64,000 nucleotides of DNA from Azotimanducus sp965199815 (GTDB lineage: Bacteria; Pseudomonadota; Gammaproteobacteria; Pseudomonadales; Azotimanducaceae), in assembly GCA_965199815.1 (NCBI GenBank), contig CBDATE010000034.1, positions 414,625-478,624 on the forward strand. The letters run 5' to 3'. Made by a program: the position numbers and the translations under genes. A model generated the notes under the pieces. It worked only from the letters and a program-made list of their open reading frames with translations. It was not told the DNA's origin and made no database searches. The first letter of the stretch is position 1. Each line of letters opens with the position of its first letter. Below, piece after piece: positions 19,395 to 27,856 of this stretch.

Positions 19395-20561
19395 ATGAAA
19401 AAGAAACTTCCTATCGGCATTCAGACCTTCCGCGAGATTCGCGAGGAGGGCTACTACTATGTGGACAAGACTGCGTGGGCACAGCGGCTGCAGGCGGAGG
19501 GTACGCATTACTTTCTGTCGCGTCCGCGGCGTTTCGGCAAGAGTTTGTTCCTTGATACGTTGAAGGAACTGTTCGAAGGTAGCGAGGAGCTGTTCAGGGG
19601 GCTGGCCATCCACGGGGATTGGGACTGGTCGGTGCGCTATCCGGTGGTACGGCTCAGCTTCGGAGATGAGAGTTTCACCAAGGCCGACTGCTTGGAAACG
19701 AACTTGGCTCATCAACTGGCGCGGGAGGAGCGTCGATGGCAGGTTGCCCCCTTGTCCTCCATGCCTTCAGGGCGCTTTGCAGATTTGCTGGAAACTCTGC
19801 ATGAGCGCACGGGTCAGCGCGTGGTGGTGCTGGTGGATGAATACGACAAGCCTATCCTGGACGCGCTGGAGACACCGGAGGTGGCGCGCGCCAACCGCAA
19901 CTTCCTGCTCGGGGTTTACTCCGTCATCAAGGACAGCGACGCACACATCAAGTTCAGCTTCCTCACGGGCGTGAGCAATTTCCCCAGAGCCGGCCTGTTC
20001 TCGGGGCTTAATAACCTGAGAGACATCACCCTTGATCCGCGCTATTCCGCTATCTGTGGCTACACGGAACGCGACCTCGACGAGGTGTTCGTCGCGGAAC
20101 TGCCCGGCCTCGACCGGCAGGCTATCCGCGACTGGTACAACGGCTACAACTGGCTTGGCGAAGACAAGGTGTACAACCCCTTCGATGTATTGCTGCTGTT
20201 TGCCGAGCGCAAGTTCAAGCCCTGGTGGTTCGAGACCGGTTCTCCGACCTTCCTGATCGACACCCTGATCAAGCGCGAGGTCAGCCCGCTGGAGCTGGAC
20301 GATATGATTGCTGGCAAAGGGTTGCTGTCCACCTTCGATGTGGAGGACATGGCCACCGAGGCGCTGCTGTTTCAGACGGGTTACCTGACCATCCGGGCAG
20401 TCGAGAAGCGTGGCGACAGCACGTACTACCGGCTGGGCTACCCGAACCGCGAGGTGCGTCTGAGTATGAATCGGTGCCTGCTGGCGGAGGGCGACACCAT
20501 TCCGGTCGAGTTCAGCAGCGAATCGCGCTCTCTGGTGGGGTTCAAGGCAGAGCGGGTGTAA
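19395..20561 (+). CDS. Array copy 6: AAA-ATPase-like protein, short form
   Basis: 388 residues, variable segment type B, ATPase motifs intact, nuclease domain deleted with the GDTIP junction. It is almost the same as copy 2 except in the last part of the ATPase domain (TIRAVEKRGDSTYYR instead of TIKEVDEDEGSTDYR), a clear mosaic boundary. The ATG at 19395 follows the usual linker; translation could also arrive from the frameshifted copy 5, giving an N-terminally extended 606-residue product. Confidence 0.8.
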   Translation: MKKKLPIGIQTFREIREEGYYYVDKTAWAQRLQAEGTHYFLSRPRRFGKSLFLDTLKELFEGSEELFRGLAIHGDWDWSVRYPVVRLSFGDESFTKADCLETNLAHQLAREERRWQVAPLSSMPSGRFADLLETLHERTGQRVVVLVDEYDKPILDALETPEVARANRNFLLGVYSVIKDSDAHIKFSFLTGVSNFPRAGLFSGLNNLRDITLDPRYSAICGYTERDLDEVFVAELPGLDRQAIRDWYNGYNWLGEDKVYNPFDVLLLFAERKFKPWWFETGSPTFLIDTLIKREVSPLELDDMIAGKGLLSTFDVEDMATEALLFQTGYLTIRAVEKRGDSTYYRLGYPNREVRLSMNRCLLAEGDTIPVEFSSESRSLVGFKAERV

Positions 20562-20589
20562 TCTTGGTGAGTTACGGTATCGACAGACC

Positions 20590-22149
20590 ATGAAAAAGAA
20601 ACTTCCTATCGGCATTCAGACCTTCCGCGAGATTCGTGAGGAGGGCTACTACTACGTGGACAAGACCGCGTGGGCGCAGCGGCTGGAGGCGGAGGGGAAG
20701 CATTACTTTCTGTCGCGTCCGCGGCGCTTTGGCAAGAGTTTGTTTCTTGATACGTTGAAGGAACTGTTCGAGGGCAGTGAGGAGCTGTTCAGGGGGCTGG
20801 CCATCCACGGGGACTGGGACTGGTCGGTGCGCTATCCGGTGGTGCGGCTCGACTTCGGAGGGGACGAGTACGGCAGGACCGGTCAATTGGAAAACGCCCT
20901 CATGGAGCTGCTCAATGCTGCCGAGCAAGAGGCTTCGGTGGAGCCGTGCTACAACATGGCACCGGGCCGTTTTCGACACCTGATTCGCACTCTGCACCAG
21001 CGCACGGGTCAGCGCGTGGTGGTGCTGGTGGATGAATACGACAAGCCTATTCTGGATGCACTGGAGACACCGGAGGTGGCGCGCGCCAACCGCGACCTCC
21101 TGCGCGGACTTTACTCGAATATCAAGGCTTGCGACGCACACATCAAGTTCAGCTTTCTCACGGGCGTGAGCAAGTTCTCCAAGGTCAGCCTGTTCTCGGG
21201 GCTTAATAATCTGAAAGACATCACCCTTGACCCGCGCTATTCCGCCATCTGTGGCTACACGGACCACGACCTTGACGAGGTGTTCGCCGCGGAACTATCC
21301 AGCCTCGACCGGCAAGCCATCCGCGACTGGTACAACGGCTACAACTGGCTTGGCGAGGAGAGTGTGTACAACCCCTTTGATGTGCTGTTGCTGTTCGACC
21401 GCCGCAAGTTCAAGCCCTGGTGGTTCGAGACCGGCTCTCCGACCTTTCTGGTCGACACCCTGATCAAGCGCGAGGTCAGTTCGCTGGAGCTGGACGGCAT
21501 GATCGGTAGCGATGATCTCCTGTCCACCTTTGATGTGGGCGACATGGCCACCGAGGCGCTGCTGTTTCAGACCGGTTACCTGACTGTCCGGGCAGTCGAG
21601 GAGCGTGGCGACAGCACATACTACCGGCTGGGCTACCCGAACCGCGAGGTGCGCCTGAGTCTGAATCAGCGCCTGCTGGCGCGGCTGACGAGCGACCCCA
21701 AGGTGAAAGAGAACACCTTCAGGCTCCACGAATTGATGGTGGCAGGCGACATCGCCGGAATGAAGAAGCTGTTTAGCGCCTTCTACTTCGGCATTCCGTA
21801 CGAATGGCACACCAGGAATGACATCGCCCGTTTCGAGGGGTATTACGCGAGCGTGTTCTATGCCTGTTTCACGGCGGCACTGGGTTCTACCGCTATCATC
21901 ACAGCGGAGGACAGCAGCAGCCACGGGCGCGCTGATTTGGTGGTGCGCTATCAGGGACGGGTGTACATCTTCGAGTTCAAGGTGGTGGAGCGAGCCGGGG
22001 CAGGCGTGGCCATAACGCAGATGCATGAGCGTAACTACGCGAAAAAGTATCAGGAGCTTGGTGAGCCGATATACCTGATAGCGGTCGAGTTCAGCAGCGA
22101 ATCGCGCTCTCTGGTGGGGTTCGAGGCAGATCAGGTGTCATCCTCGTGA
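20590..22149 (+). CDS. Array copy 7: AAA-ATPase-like + PD-(D/E)XK nuclease (long form, intact)
   Basis: 519 residues, variable segment type C, complete ATPase and nuclease motifs (RPRRFGKS, LVDEYD, GRADLVVRYQGR, FEFKV). Together with copy 6 it forms a double unit closely matching copies 2-3. Local differences from copy 3 include LLFDRRKFKPWW and GMIGSDDLLSTFDVGDMATE, the latter shared with copy 9. Starts 28 bp after copy 6. Confidence 0.85.
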   Translation: MKKKLPIGIQTFREIREEGYYYVDKTAWAQRLEAEGKHYFLSRPRRFGKSLFLDTLKELFEGSEELFRGLAIHGDWDWSVRYPVVRLDFGGDEYGRTGQLENALMELLNAAEQEASVEPCYNMAPGRFRHLIRTLHQRTGQRVVVLVDEYDKPILDALETPEVARANRDLLRGLYSNIKACDAHIKFSFLTGVSKFSKVSLFSGLNNLKDITLDPRYSAICGYTDHDLDEVFAAELSSLDRQAIRDWYNGYNWLGEESVYNPFDVLLLFDRRKFKPWWFETGSPTFLVDTLIKREVSSLELDGMIGSDDLLSTFDVGDMATEALLFQTGYLTVRAVEERGDSTYYRLGYPNREVRLSLNQRLLARLTSDPKVKENTFRLHELMVAGDIAGMKKLFSAFYFGIPYEWHTRNDIARFEGYYASVFYACFTAALGSTAIITAEDSSSHGRADLVVRYQGRVYIFEFKVVERAGAGVAITQMHERNYAKKYQELGEPIYLIAVEFSSESRSLVGFEADQVSSS

Positions 22150-22168
22150 GTTACGGTATTGACAGACC

Positions 22169-23335
22169 ATGAAGAAGAAGCTTCCTATCGGCATTCAGAC
22201 CTTCCGCGAGATTCGCGAGGAGGGCTACTATTATGTGGACAAGACCGCGTGGGCACAGCGGCTGCAGGCGGAGGGGAAGCATTACTTCCTGTCGCGTCCG
22301 CGGCGTTTTGGCAAGAGTTTGTTTCTTGATACGTTGAAGGAACTGTTCGAGGGCAGTGAGGAACTGTTCAGGGGGCTAGCCATCCACGGGGATTGGGACT
22401 GGTCGGTGCGCTATCCGGTGGTGCGACTCGACTTCGGGTCGGGCAACTTCAAGGAGCCTGGGTCTGTGTGTACAAGCCTGATGGCGCAGTTGGATACTGC
22501 CGAGCAAGAGGCTTCGGTAGAACCGCGTTATGACACGGCACCGGGCCGTTTTCGACACCTGATTCGCACCCTGCATGAGCGCACGGGTCAGCGCGTGGTG
22601 GTGCTGGTGGATGAATACGACAAGCCCATTCTGGATGCACTGGAGACCCCGGAGGTGGCGCGCACCAACCGCAATTTCCTGCTCGGGGTTTACTCGAATA
22701 TCAAGGCTTGCGACGCACACATCAAGTTCAGCTTCCTCACGGGCGTGAGCAATTTCCCCAGAGCCGGCCTGTTCTCGGGGCTTAACAATCTGGAAGACAT
22801 CACCCTTTATCCGCGCTATTCCGCTGTCTGTGGCTATACCGATCAGGAGTTGGGTGATGTGTTTGCCGCGGAACTGCCCGGTCTCGACCGGCAGGCCATC
22901 CGCGACTGGTATAACGGCTACAACTGGCTTGGCGAGGACAAGGTGTACAACCCCTTCGATGTACTCAAACTCTTCCGCAACCGTGAGTTCAAGCCCTGGT
23001 GGTTCGAGGTCGGCTCTCCGACCTTCCTGATCGACACCCTGATCAAGCGCGAGGTCAGCCCGCTGGAGCTGGACGGTATGATTGCTGGCGAAGGGTCGCT
23101 GTCAAACTTTGATGTGGAGGACATGGCCACCGGGGCGCTGCTGTTTCAGACGGGTTACCTGACCATCCGGGCAGTCGAGAAGCGTGGCGACAGCACGTAC
23201 TACCGGCTGGGCTACCCGAACCGCGAGGTGCGTCTGAGTATGAATCGGTGCCTGCTGGCGGAGGGCGACACCATTCCGGTCGAGTTCAGCAGCGAATCGC
23301 GCTCTCTGGTGGGGTTCAAGGCAGAGCGGGTGTAA
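22169..23335 (+). CDS. Array copy 8: AAA-ATPase-like protein, short form
   Basis: 388 residues, variable segment type A (DFGSGNFKEPGS) in an undamaged state; it shows what the broken copies 4 and 5 once looked like. Nuclease domain deleted, frame kept, ending VEFSSESRSLVGFKAERV. It also carries a local variant GYTDQELGDVF and GSPTFLIDTL with GEGSLSNFDVEDMATG. Starts 19 bp after copy 7. Confidence 0.8.
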   Translation: MKKKLPIGIQTFREIREEGYYYVDKTAWAQRLQAEGKHYFLSRPRRFGKSLFLDTLKELFEGSEELFRGLAIHGDWDWSVRYPVVRLDFGSGNFKEPGSVCTSLMAQLDTAEQEASVEPRYDTAPGRFRHLIRTLHERTGQRVVVLVDEYDKPILDALETPEVARTNRNFLLGVYSNIKACDAHIKFSFLTGVSNFPRAGLFSGLNNLEDITLYPRYSAVCGYTDQELGDVFAAELPGLDRQAIRDWYNGYNWLGEDKVYNPFDVLKLFRNREFKPWWFEVGSPTFLIDTLIKREVSPLELDGMIAGEGSLSNFDVEDMATGALLFQTGYLTIRAVEKRGDSTYYRLGYPNREVRLSMNRCLLAEGDTIPVEFSSESRSLVGFKAERV

Positions 23336-23363
23336 TCTTGGTGAGTTACGGTATCGACAGACC

Positions 23364-24920
23364 ATGAAAAAGAAACTTCCTATCGGCATTCAGACCTTCC
23401 GCGAGATTCGTGAGGAGGGCTACTACTACGTGGACAAGACCGCGTGGGCGCAGCGGCTGGAGGCGGAGGGGAAGCATTACTTTCTGTCGCGTCCGCGGCG
23501 CTTTGGCAAGAGTTTGTTTCTTGATACGTTGAAGGAACTGTTCGAGGGCAGTGAGGAACTGTTCAGGGGGCTGGCCATCCACGGGGATTGGGACTGGTCG
23601 GTGCGCTATCCGGTGGTGCGACTCGACTTCGGAGGGGACGAGTACGGCAGGACCGGTCAATTGGAAAACGCCCTCATGGAGCTGCTCAATGCTGCCGAGC
23701 AAGAGGCTTCGGTGGAGCCGTGCTACAACATGGCACCGGGCCGTTTTCGACACCTGATTCGCACTCTGCACCAGCGCACGGGTCAGCGCGTGGTGGTGCT
23801 GGTGGATGAATACGACAAGCCTATTCTGGATGCACTGGAGACACCGGAGGTGGCGCGCGCCAACCGCGACCTCCTGCGCGGACTTTACTCGAATATCAAG
23901 CCTTGTGACGCACACATCAAGTTCAGCTTCCTCACGGGTGTGAGCAAGTTCTCCAAGGTCAGCCTGTTCTCGGGACTCAATAATCTGTGGGACATCACAC
24001 TGAAACCGGATTACTCGGCTATCTGTGGCTACACGGACCGCGACCTTGATGATGTATTCGCTGCGGAACTGCCCGGTCTCGACCGGCAAGCCATCCGCGA
24101 CTGGTACAACGGCTACAACTGGCTTGGCAAGGAGAGTGTGTACAACCCCTTCGATGTATTGCTGCTGTTCGCCGAGCGCGAGTTCAAGCCTTGGTGGTTC
24201 GAGACCGGCTCTCCGACCTTTCTGGTCGACACCCTGATCAAGCGCGAGGTCAGTTCGCTGGAGCTGGACGGCATGATCGGTAGCGATGATCTCCTGTCCA
24301 CCTTCGATGTGGGCGACATGGCCACCGAGGCACTGCTGTTCCAGACCGGTTACCTGACTATCAGGGCAGTCGAGAGGCGTGGCGACAGCACGTACTACCG
24401 GCTGGGGTACCCGAACCGCGAGGTGCGCCTGAGTATGAATCAGCGCCTGCTGGCGCAGCTGACGAGCGACCCCAAGGTGAAAGGGAACGCCTTCAAGCTC
24501 CACGAATTGATGGTGGCAGGCGACATCGCCGGAATGAAGAAGCTGTTTAGCGCCTTCTATTTCGGCATTCCGTACGAATGGCACACCAGGAATGACATCG
24601 CCCGTTTCGAGGGGTATTACGCGAGCGTGTTCTATGCCTGTTTCACGGCGGCACTGGGTTCCAGCGCCATCATCACAGCGGAGGACAGCAGCAGCCACGG
24701 GCGCGCTGATTTGGTGGTGCGCTATCGGGGACGGGTGTACATCTTCGAGTTCAAGGTGGTGGAGCGAGCCGGGGCAGGCGTGGCCATAACGCAGATGCAT
24801 GAGCGTGACTACGCGAACAAGTATCAGGAGCTTGGTGAGCCGATATACCCGATAGCGGTCGAGTTCAGCAGCGAATCGCGTACTCTGGTGGGGTTCGATG
24901 CAAAGGAGGTGTCATCCTGA
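23364..24920 (+). CDS. Array copy 9: AAA-ATPase-like + PD-(D/E)XK nuclease (long form, intact)
   Basis: 518 residues, variable segment type C; all catalytic-type residues of both domains are present. Mosaic: it shares the N-terminal half with copy 7, but the stretch LWDITLKPDYSAICGYTDRD resembles copy 1. With copy 8 it makes a 2,774-bp double unit. Copies 3, 7 and 9 are the three long forms with an undamaged reading frame to the end. Confidence 0.85.
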   Translation: MKKKLPIGIQTFREIREEGYYYVDKTAWAQRLEAEGKHYFLSRPRRFGKSLFLDTLKELFEGSEELFRGLAIHGDWDWSVRYPVVRLDFGGDEYGRTGQLENALMELLNAAEQEASVEPCYNMAPGRFRHLIRTLHQRTGQRVVVLVDEYDKPILDALETPEVARANRDLLRGLYSNIKPCDAHIKFSFLTGVSKFSKVSLFSGLNNLWDITLKPDYSAICGYTDRDLDDVFAAELPGLDRQAIRDWYNGYNWLGKESVYNPFDVLLLFAEREFKPWWFETGSPTFLVDTLIKREVSSLELDGMIGSDDLLSTFDVGDMATEALLFQTGYLTIRAVERRGDSTYYRLGYPNREVRLSMNQRLLAQLTSDPKVKGNAFKLHELMVAGDIAGMKKLFSAFYFGIPYEWHTRNDIARFEGYYASVFYACFTAALGSSAIITAEDSSSHGRADLVVRYRGRVYIFEFKVVERAGAGVAITQMHERDYANKYQELGEPIYPIAVEFSSESRTLVGFDAKEVSS

Positions 24921-24942
24921 TGAGTTACGGTATCGACAGACC

Positions 24943-26061
24943 ATGAAGAAGAAGCTTCCTATCGGCATTCAGACCTTCCGCGAGATTCGCGAGGAGGGCT
25001 ACTACTATGTGGACAAGACCGCGTGGGCGCAGCGGCTGGAGGCGGAGGGGAAGCATTACTTCCTGTCGCGTCCGCGATGTTTCGGCAAGAGTTTGTTCCT
25101 TGATACGTTGAAGGAACTGTTCGAGGGCAGTGAGGAGCTGTTCAGGGGGCTGGCCATCCACGGGGACTGGGACTGGTCGGTGCGCTATCCGGTGGTGCGG
25201 CTCAGCTTCGGAGAGGAGAGTTTCACCAAGGCTGACCGCCTGGAGACGAACCTGGGTCGTCAACTGGCGCGGGAGGAGCGTCGGGGGCAGGTTGATACCT
25301 CGTCCTCCATGCCTTCAGGGCGCTTTGCAGATTTGCTGGAAGCTCTGCACAAGCGCACGGGTCAGCGCGTGGTGGTGCTGGTGGATGAATACGACAAGCC
25401 CATTCTGGACGCACTGGAGACCCCGGAGGTGGCATGTGCCAATCGTGATTTCCTGCTCGGGGTTTACTCGAATATCAAGGCTTGCGACGCACACATCAAG
25501 TTCAGCTTCCTCACGGGCGTGAGCAATTTCCCCAGAGCCGGCCTGTTTTCGGGGCTTAATAACCTGAGAGACATCACCCTTTATCCGCGCTATTCCGCTA
25601 TCTGTGGCTACACCGATCAGGAGTTGGATGAGGTGTTCGCCGCGGAACTGCCCGGCCTTGACCGGCAGGCTATCCGCGACTGGTACAACGGCTACAACTG
25701 GCTTGGCGAGGACAAGGTGTACAACCCCTTTGATGTACTCAAACTCTTCCGCAACCGCGAGTTCAAGCCCTGGTGGTTCGAGGCCGACTCTCCGACCTTC
25801 CTGATCGACGCCCTGATCAAGCGTGGGGTGAGCCCGCTGGAGCTGGACGATATGATTGCTGGCGAAGGGCTGCTGTCAACCTTCGATGTGGAGGACACGG
25901 CCACCGAGGCGCTGCTGTTTCAGACGGGGTATCTGACCATCCGGGCAGTCGAGGAGCGTGGCGACAGCACGTACTACCGGCTGGGCTACCCGAACCGCGA
26001 GGTGCGTCTGAGTATGAATCGGTGCCTGCTGGCGGAGGGCGACACCATCACAGATGCATGA
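24943..26061 (+). CDS. Array copy 10: AAA-ATPase-like protein, short form with a different deletion end
   Basis: 372 residues from the ATG that matches the other copies (an earlier in-frame start at 24898 lies in copy 9's tail). Variable segment type B (SFGEESFTKADRLETNL). The P-loop-like motif reads RPRCFGKS: the second Arg is Cys. The nuclease deletion shares its left end with the other short forms (GDTI) but rejoins about 20 codons earlier, out of frame, so the protein ends in TDA. Remnant tail sequence continues to about 26132, at the stop codon of yigB. This copy may be an intermediate from which the in-frame short forms arose, or an independent event. Confidence 0.75.
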   Translation: MKKKLPIGIQTFREIREEGYYYVDKTAWAQRLEAEGKHYFLSRPRCFGKSLFLDTLKELFEGSEELFRGLAIHGDWDWSVRYPVVRLSFGEESFTKADRLETNLGRQLAREERRGQVDTSSSMPSGRFADLLEALHKRTGQRVVVLVDEYDKPILDALETPEVACANRDFLLGVYSNIKACDAHIKFSFLTGVSNFPRAGLFSGLNNLRDITLYPRYSAICGYTDQELDEVFAAELPGLDRQAIRDWYNGYNWLGEDKVYNPFDVLKLFRNREFKPWWFEADSPTFLIDALIKRGVSPLELDDMIAGEGLLSTFDVEDTATEALLFQTGYLTIRAVEERGDSTYYRLGYPNREVRLSMNRCLLAEGDTITDA

Positions 26062-26132
26062 TCGTGGCTACGCGAACAAGTATCAGGAGCCTGGCGAGCC
26101 GATACACCTGACAGCGGTCAAGTTCAGCAGTG

Positions 26133-26924
26133 TCACCTCTCGGCAGCCGCCAGGACAATGCGCTCGATGCAGGGTTCTATCTCCTGCACACTGCGCGCCT
26201 CTATCAAGTCGGCTGGCCTGGGCGGTGCGTCGGGGGCACTGAGTGTACCGCCGGGCTTGCTACCGCCGGGCCTGCCATCAGGCTTGCCCCCGGGTTCACC
26301 CTCGAGTCCGTGGTAGTTGGCCCAGATGGTGTGCATTCCGAGTGCCTGCGCCGGTTCGATATCCATGGTCAGGCTATCGCCGATATGAATGCACTGCACC
26401 GACAGAACATCGGCGGCGGCAAGCGCGGCCAGAAACATGTCCGGGTGCGGTTTGCCACGCGCCACCGACTCGGCACTGAACGAGAACGAGAACGGGTGGT
26501 GCCATTCGATGCGTTCGAGGCTGGCGTTGCCGTTGGTGAGTGTGCCAAGCAGAAAGCGTCGTGACAATCGCTCGAGCACCGCTTGCATACCGGGGAAGAG
26601 CGTCACCTGCTGGCGCTTGTGCAGGAAGACATTGAACGCGCCCTCGGCGAGTTTCAATGCGTCTTCGCTGGCGAGCCCCAGATGCAGCAGCGCCTTGTTG
26701 AGGATTCCCAGACGCAGCCGCGACACCCGGGAGCGCAAATCGGGGTGCTCGGCAAGCAGGGCATCGCGTATCTCGGCGAGTCCGCCGGAGGCCACGAAGC
26801 CTTCGTATTCCGGCACTCGTTCGCTCAGCCAGCAGGTCGCTGCCCTGTCCGCTTCGCGCAAGGTGGGCTGCAGCGGCCAGAGCGTCTCGTCGAGGTCGAA
26901 GGTAATGAGGCGTATATCGGCCAC
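26133..26924 (-). CDS. yigB: HAD-superfamily phosphatase, YigB-like
   Basis: 263 residues. HAD motifs are clear: motif I ITFDLDETLW, motif II TLTNGN, motif III GKPHPDMF (Lys) and motif IV HIGDSLTMDI. YigB-type enzymes dephosphorylate 5-amino-6-(5-phospho-D-ribitylamino)uracil in riboflavin synthesis, with broad side activity. Placement directly after xerC (29-bp gap) matches the conserved gammaproteobacterial order dapF-xerC-yigB, which supports the symbol. A Gly/Pro/Asp-rich insertion (GEPGGKPDGRPGGSKPGG) near the C-terminus is unusual. Its stop codon touches the end of the tandem ATPase array. Confidence 0.85.
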   Translation of the reverse strand: MADIRLITFDLDETLWPLQPTLREADRAATCWLSERVPEYEGFVASGGLAEIRDALLAEHPDLRSRVSRLRLGILNKALLHLGLASEDALKLAEGAFNVFLHKRQQVTLFPGMQAVLERLSRRFLLGTLTNGNASLERIEWHHPFSFSFSAESVARGKPHPDMFLAALAAADVLSVQCIHIGDSLTMDIEPAQALGMHTIWANYHGLEGEPGGKPDGRPGGSKPGGTLSAPDAPPRPADLIEARSVQEIEPCIERIVLAAAER

Positions 26925-26953
26925 TGTGTTCGCTTCGCTGATACCTTGATCTC

Positions 26954-27856
26954 TCAGGGTTTTCGTGCGCGTCGGGCGCGCGGATGGGCGGAATCATAGA
27001 CCTCGGCGAGATGCTGAAAGTCGAGATGCGTATATATCTGCGTGGTGGAGATGTTCTCGTGTCCGAGCATCTCCTGAACGCTGCGCAGGTCGCCCGAAGA
27101 TTCGAGCAGGTGGCTTGCGAAGCTGTGGCGCAGCATGTGCGGATGCAGCGCATTGCTGCCAAGCTGCCGCACACCGTAGCGTTTCAGTCGCTCCTGAATG
27201 GAACGGCCGCCGAGGCGCTTGCCGAACTTGTTGATGAACAGGGGGGCACCGGCGCGCGCATCTGTCCGGTCCGCGAGCATGGATTCGATAGCGCCTCGCG
27301 CCCGGCGACCAACCGGCACCAGGCGCGCCTTCCTGCCCTTGCCCAACACCTGCACCATGGCGCGGTCAAAATCCAGATCCTCGCAATTGAGGTTGGTCAG
27401 TTCCGAAAGACGCAGACCGCTGCTGTAGAGGAGTTCCATGATGGCCAGGTCACGGCGCTCGATGGCCGAGGTCGGGTGAAAGTCCAGCAGACCCTGCATC
27501 TGGTCCACATCAAGCACCTGTGGCAGTTTGCTCGGCGTTTTCGGTGCCCGAACGCCGCGCGCCGGGTTGTGGCTCACACGCTCGCCAAGCCAATCGAAAA
27601 ACGCGCGCAGCGAGGACAGCTTGCGTGCAATGGTCTTTCTTGCCATGCCGTTTCGATGCAGGCTGGCCACATGTGCCGAGATATGGTGAGCGCGTGTGTC
27701 CTGCCAGTCCGTGAGACCGTTGTCATCAAGAAACTGCGTCAAGTCGCGCCGGTATGCGGCGATGGTATGCGGCGAATAGCGCTTCACATGCAGCAGTTCG
27801 CCAAGATAGGTCTCTATCAAATCCATCAGGGCGGTTGTGGAAGTCGGCGTACTCAC
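26954..27856 (-). CDS. xerC: Tyrosine recombinase XerC
   Basis: 300 residues from a GTG that overlaps the dapF stop (GTGA, 4-bp overlap); longer in-frame starts run into dapF. XerC, with XerD, resolves chromosome dimers at dif. N-terminal SAM-like DNA-binding domain (KRYSPHTIAAYRRDLTQF), then the catalytic domain: Arg in SSGLRLSELTNL, Lys in GKGRKARLVPVG, HMLRHSFASHLL (His, Arg), LGHENISTTQIYTHL (His, Tyr nucleophile). Length and context (dapF-xerC-yigB) identify XerC rather than XerD. The DUF484 gene often found between dapF and xerC is absent. Confidence 0.95.
   Translation of the reverse strand: MSTPTSTTALMDLIETYLGELLHVKRYSPHTIAAYRRDLTQFLDDNGLTDWQDTRAHHISAHVASLHRNGMARKTIARKLSSLRAFFDWLGERVSHNPARGVRAPKTPSKLPQVLDVDQMQGLLDFHPTSAIERRDLAIMELLYSSGLRLSELTNLNCEDLDFDRAMVQVLGKGRKARLVPVGRRARGAIESMLADRTDARAGAPLFINKFGKRLGGRSIQERLKRYGVRQLGSNALHPHMLRHSFASHLLESSGDLRSVQEMLGHENISTTQIYTHLDFQHLAEVYDSAHPRARRARKP

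Larger units (their letters stand above)
12620..26132 (+). repeat. Ten-copy tandem array of an AAA-ATPase/PD-(D/E)XK gene
   Basis: Ten head-to-tail copies start at 12643, 14220, 15415, 16994, 18188, 19395, 20590, 22169, 23364 and 24943. Steps are about 1,577-1,579 bp for long units and 1,194-1,207 for short ones. A short+long double unit of exactly 2,774 bp fits three steps (14220 to 16994, 19395 to 22169, 22169 to 24943). Every copy is preceded by a conserved linker whose last part reads GACAGACC or a near variant before ATG. The array starts 27 bp after thrC and its last fragment runs up to the stop codon of yigB. Copies are mosaic, which suggests unequal crossing-over plus gene conversion. 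Confidence 0.95.

Noticed and set aside
15397..24800. Long minus-strand frames (up to 484 codons) opposite the ATPase/nuclease copies
   Set aside because: Repeated in every copy exactly opposite the real gene, without start signals; codon-bias shadows.
12643..26061. Array copies as transposases of a tandemly inserted IS
   Set aside because: No terminal inverted repeats or target duplications at unit borders, and the domains are ATPase plus nuclease rather than a DDE or Y1 transposase.
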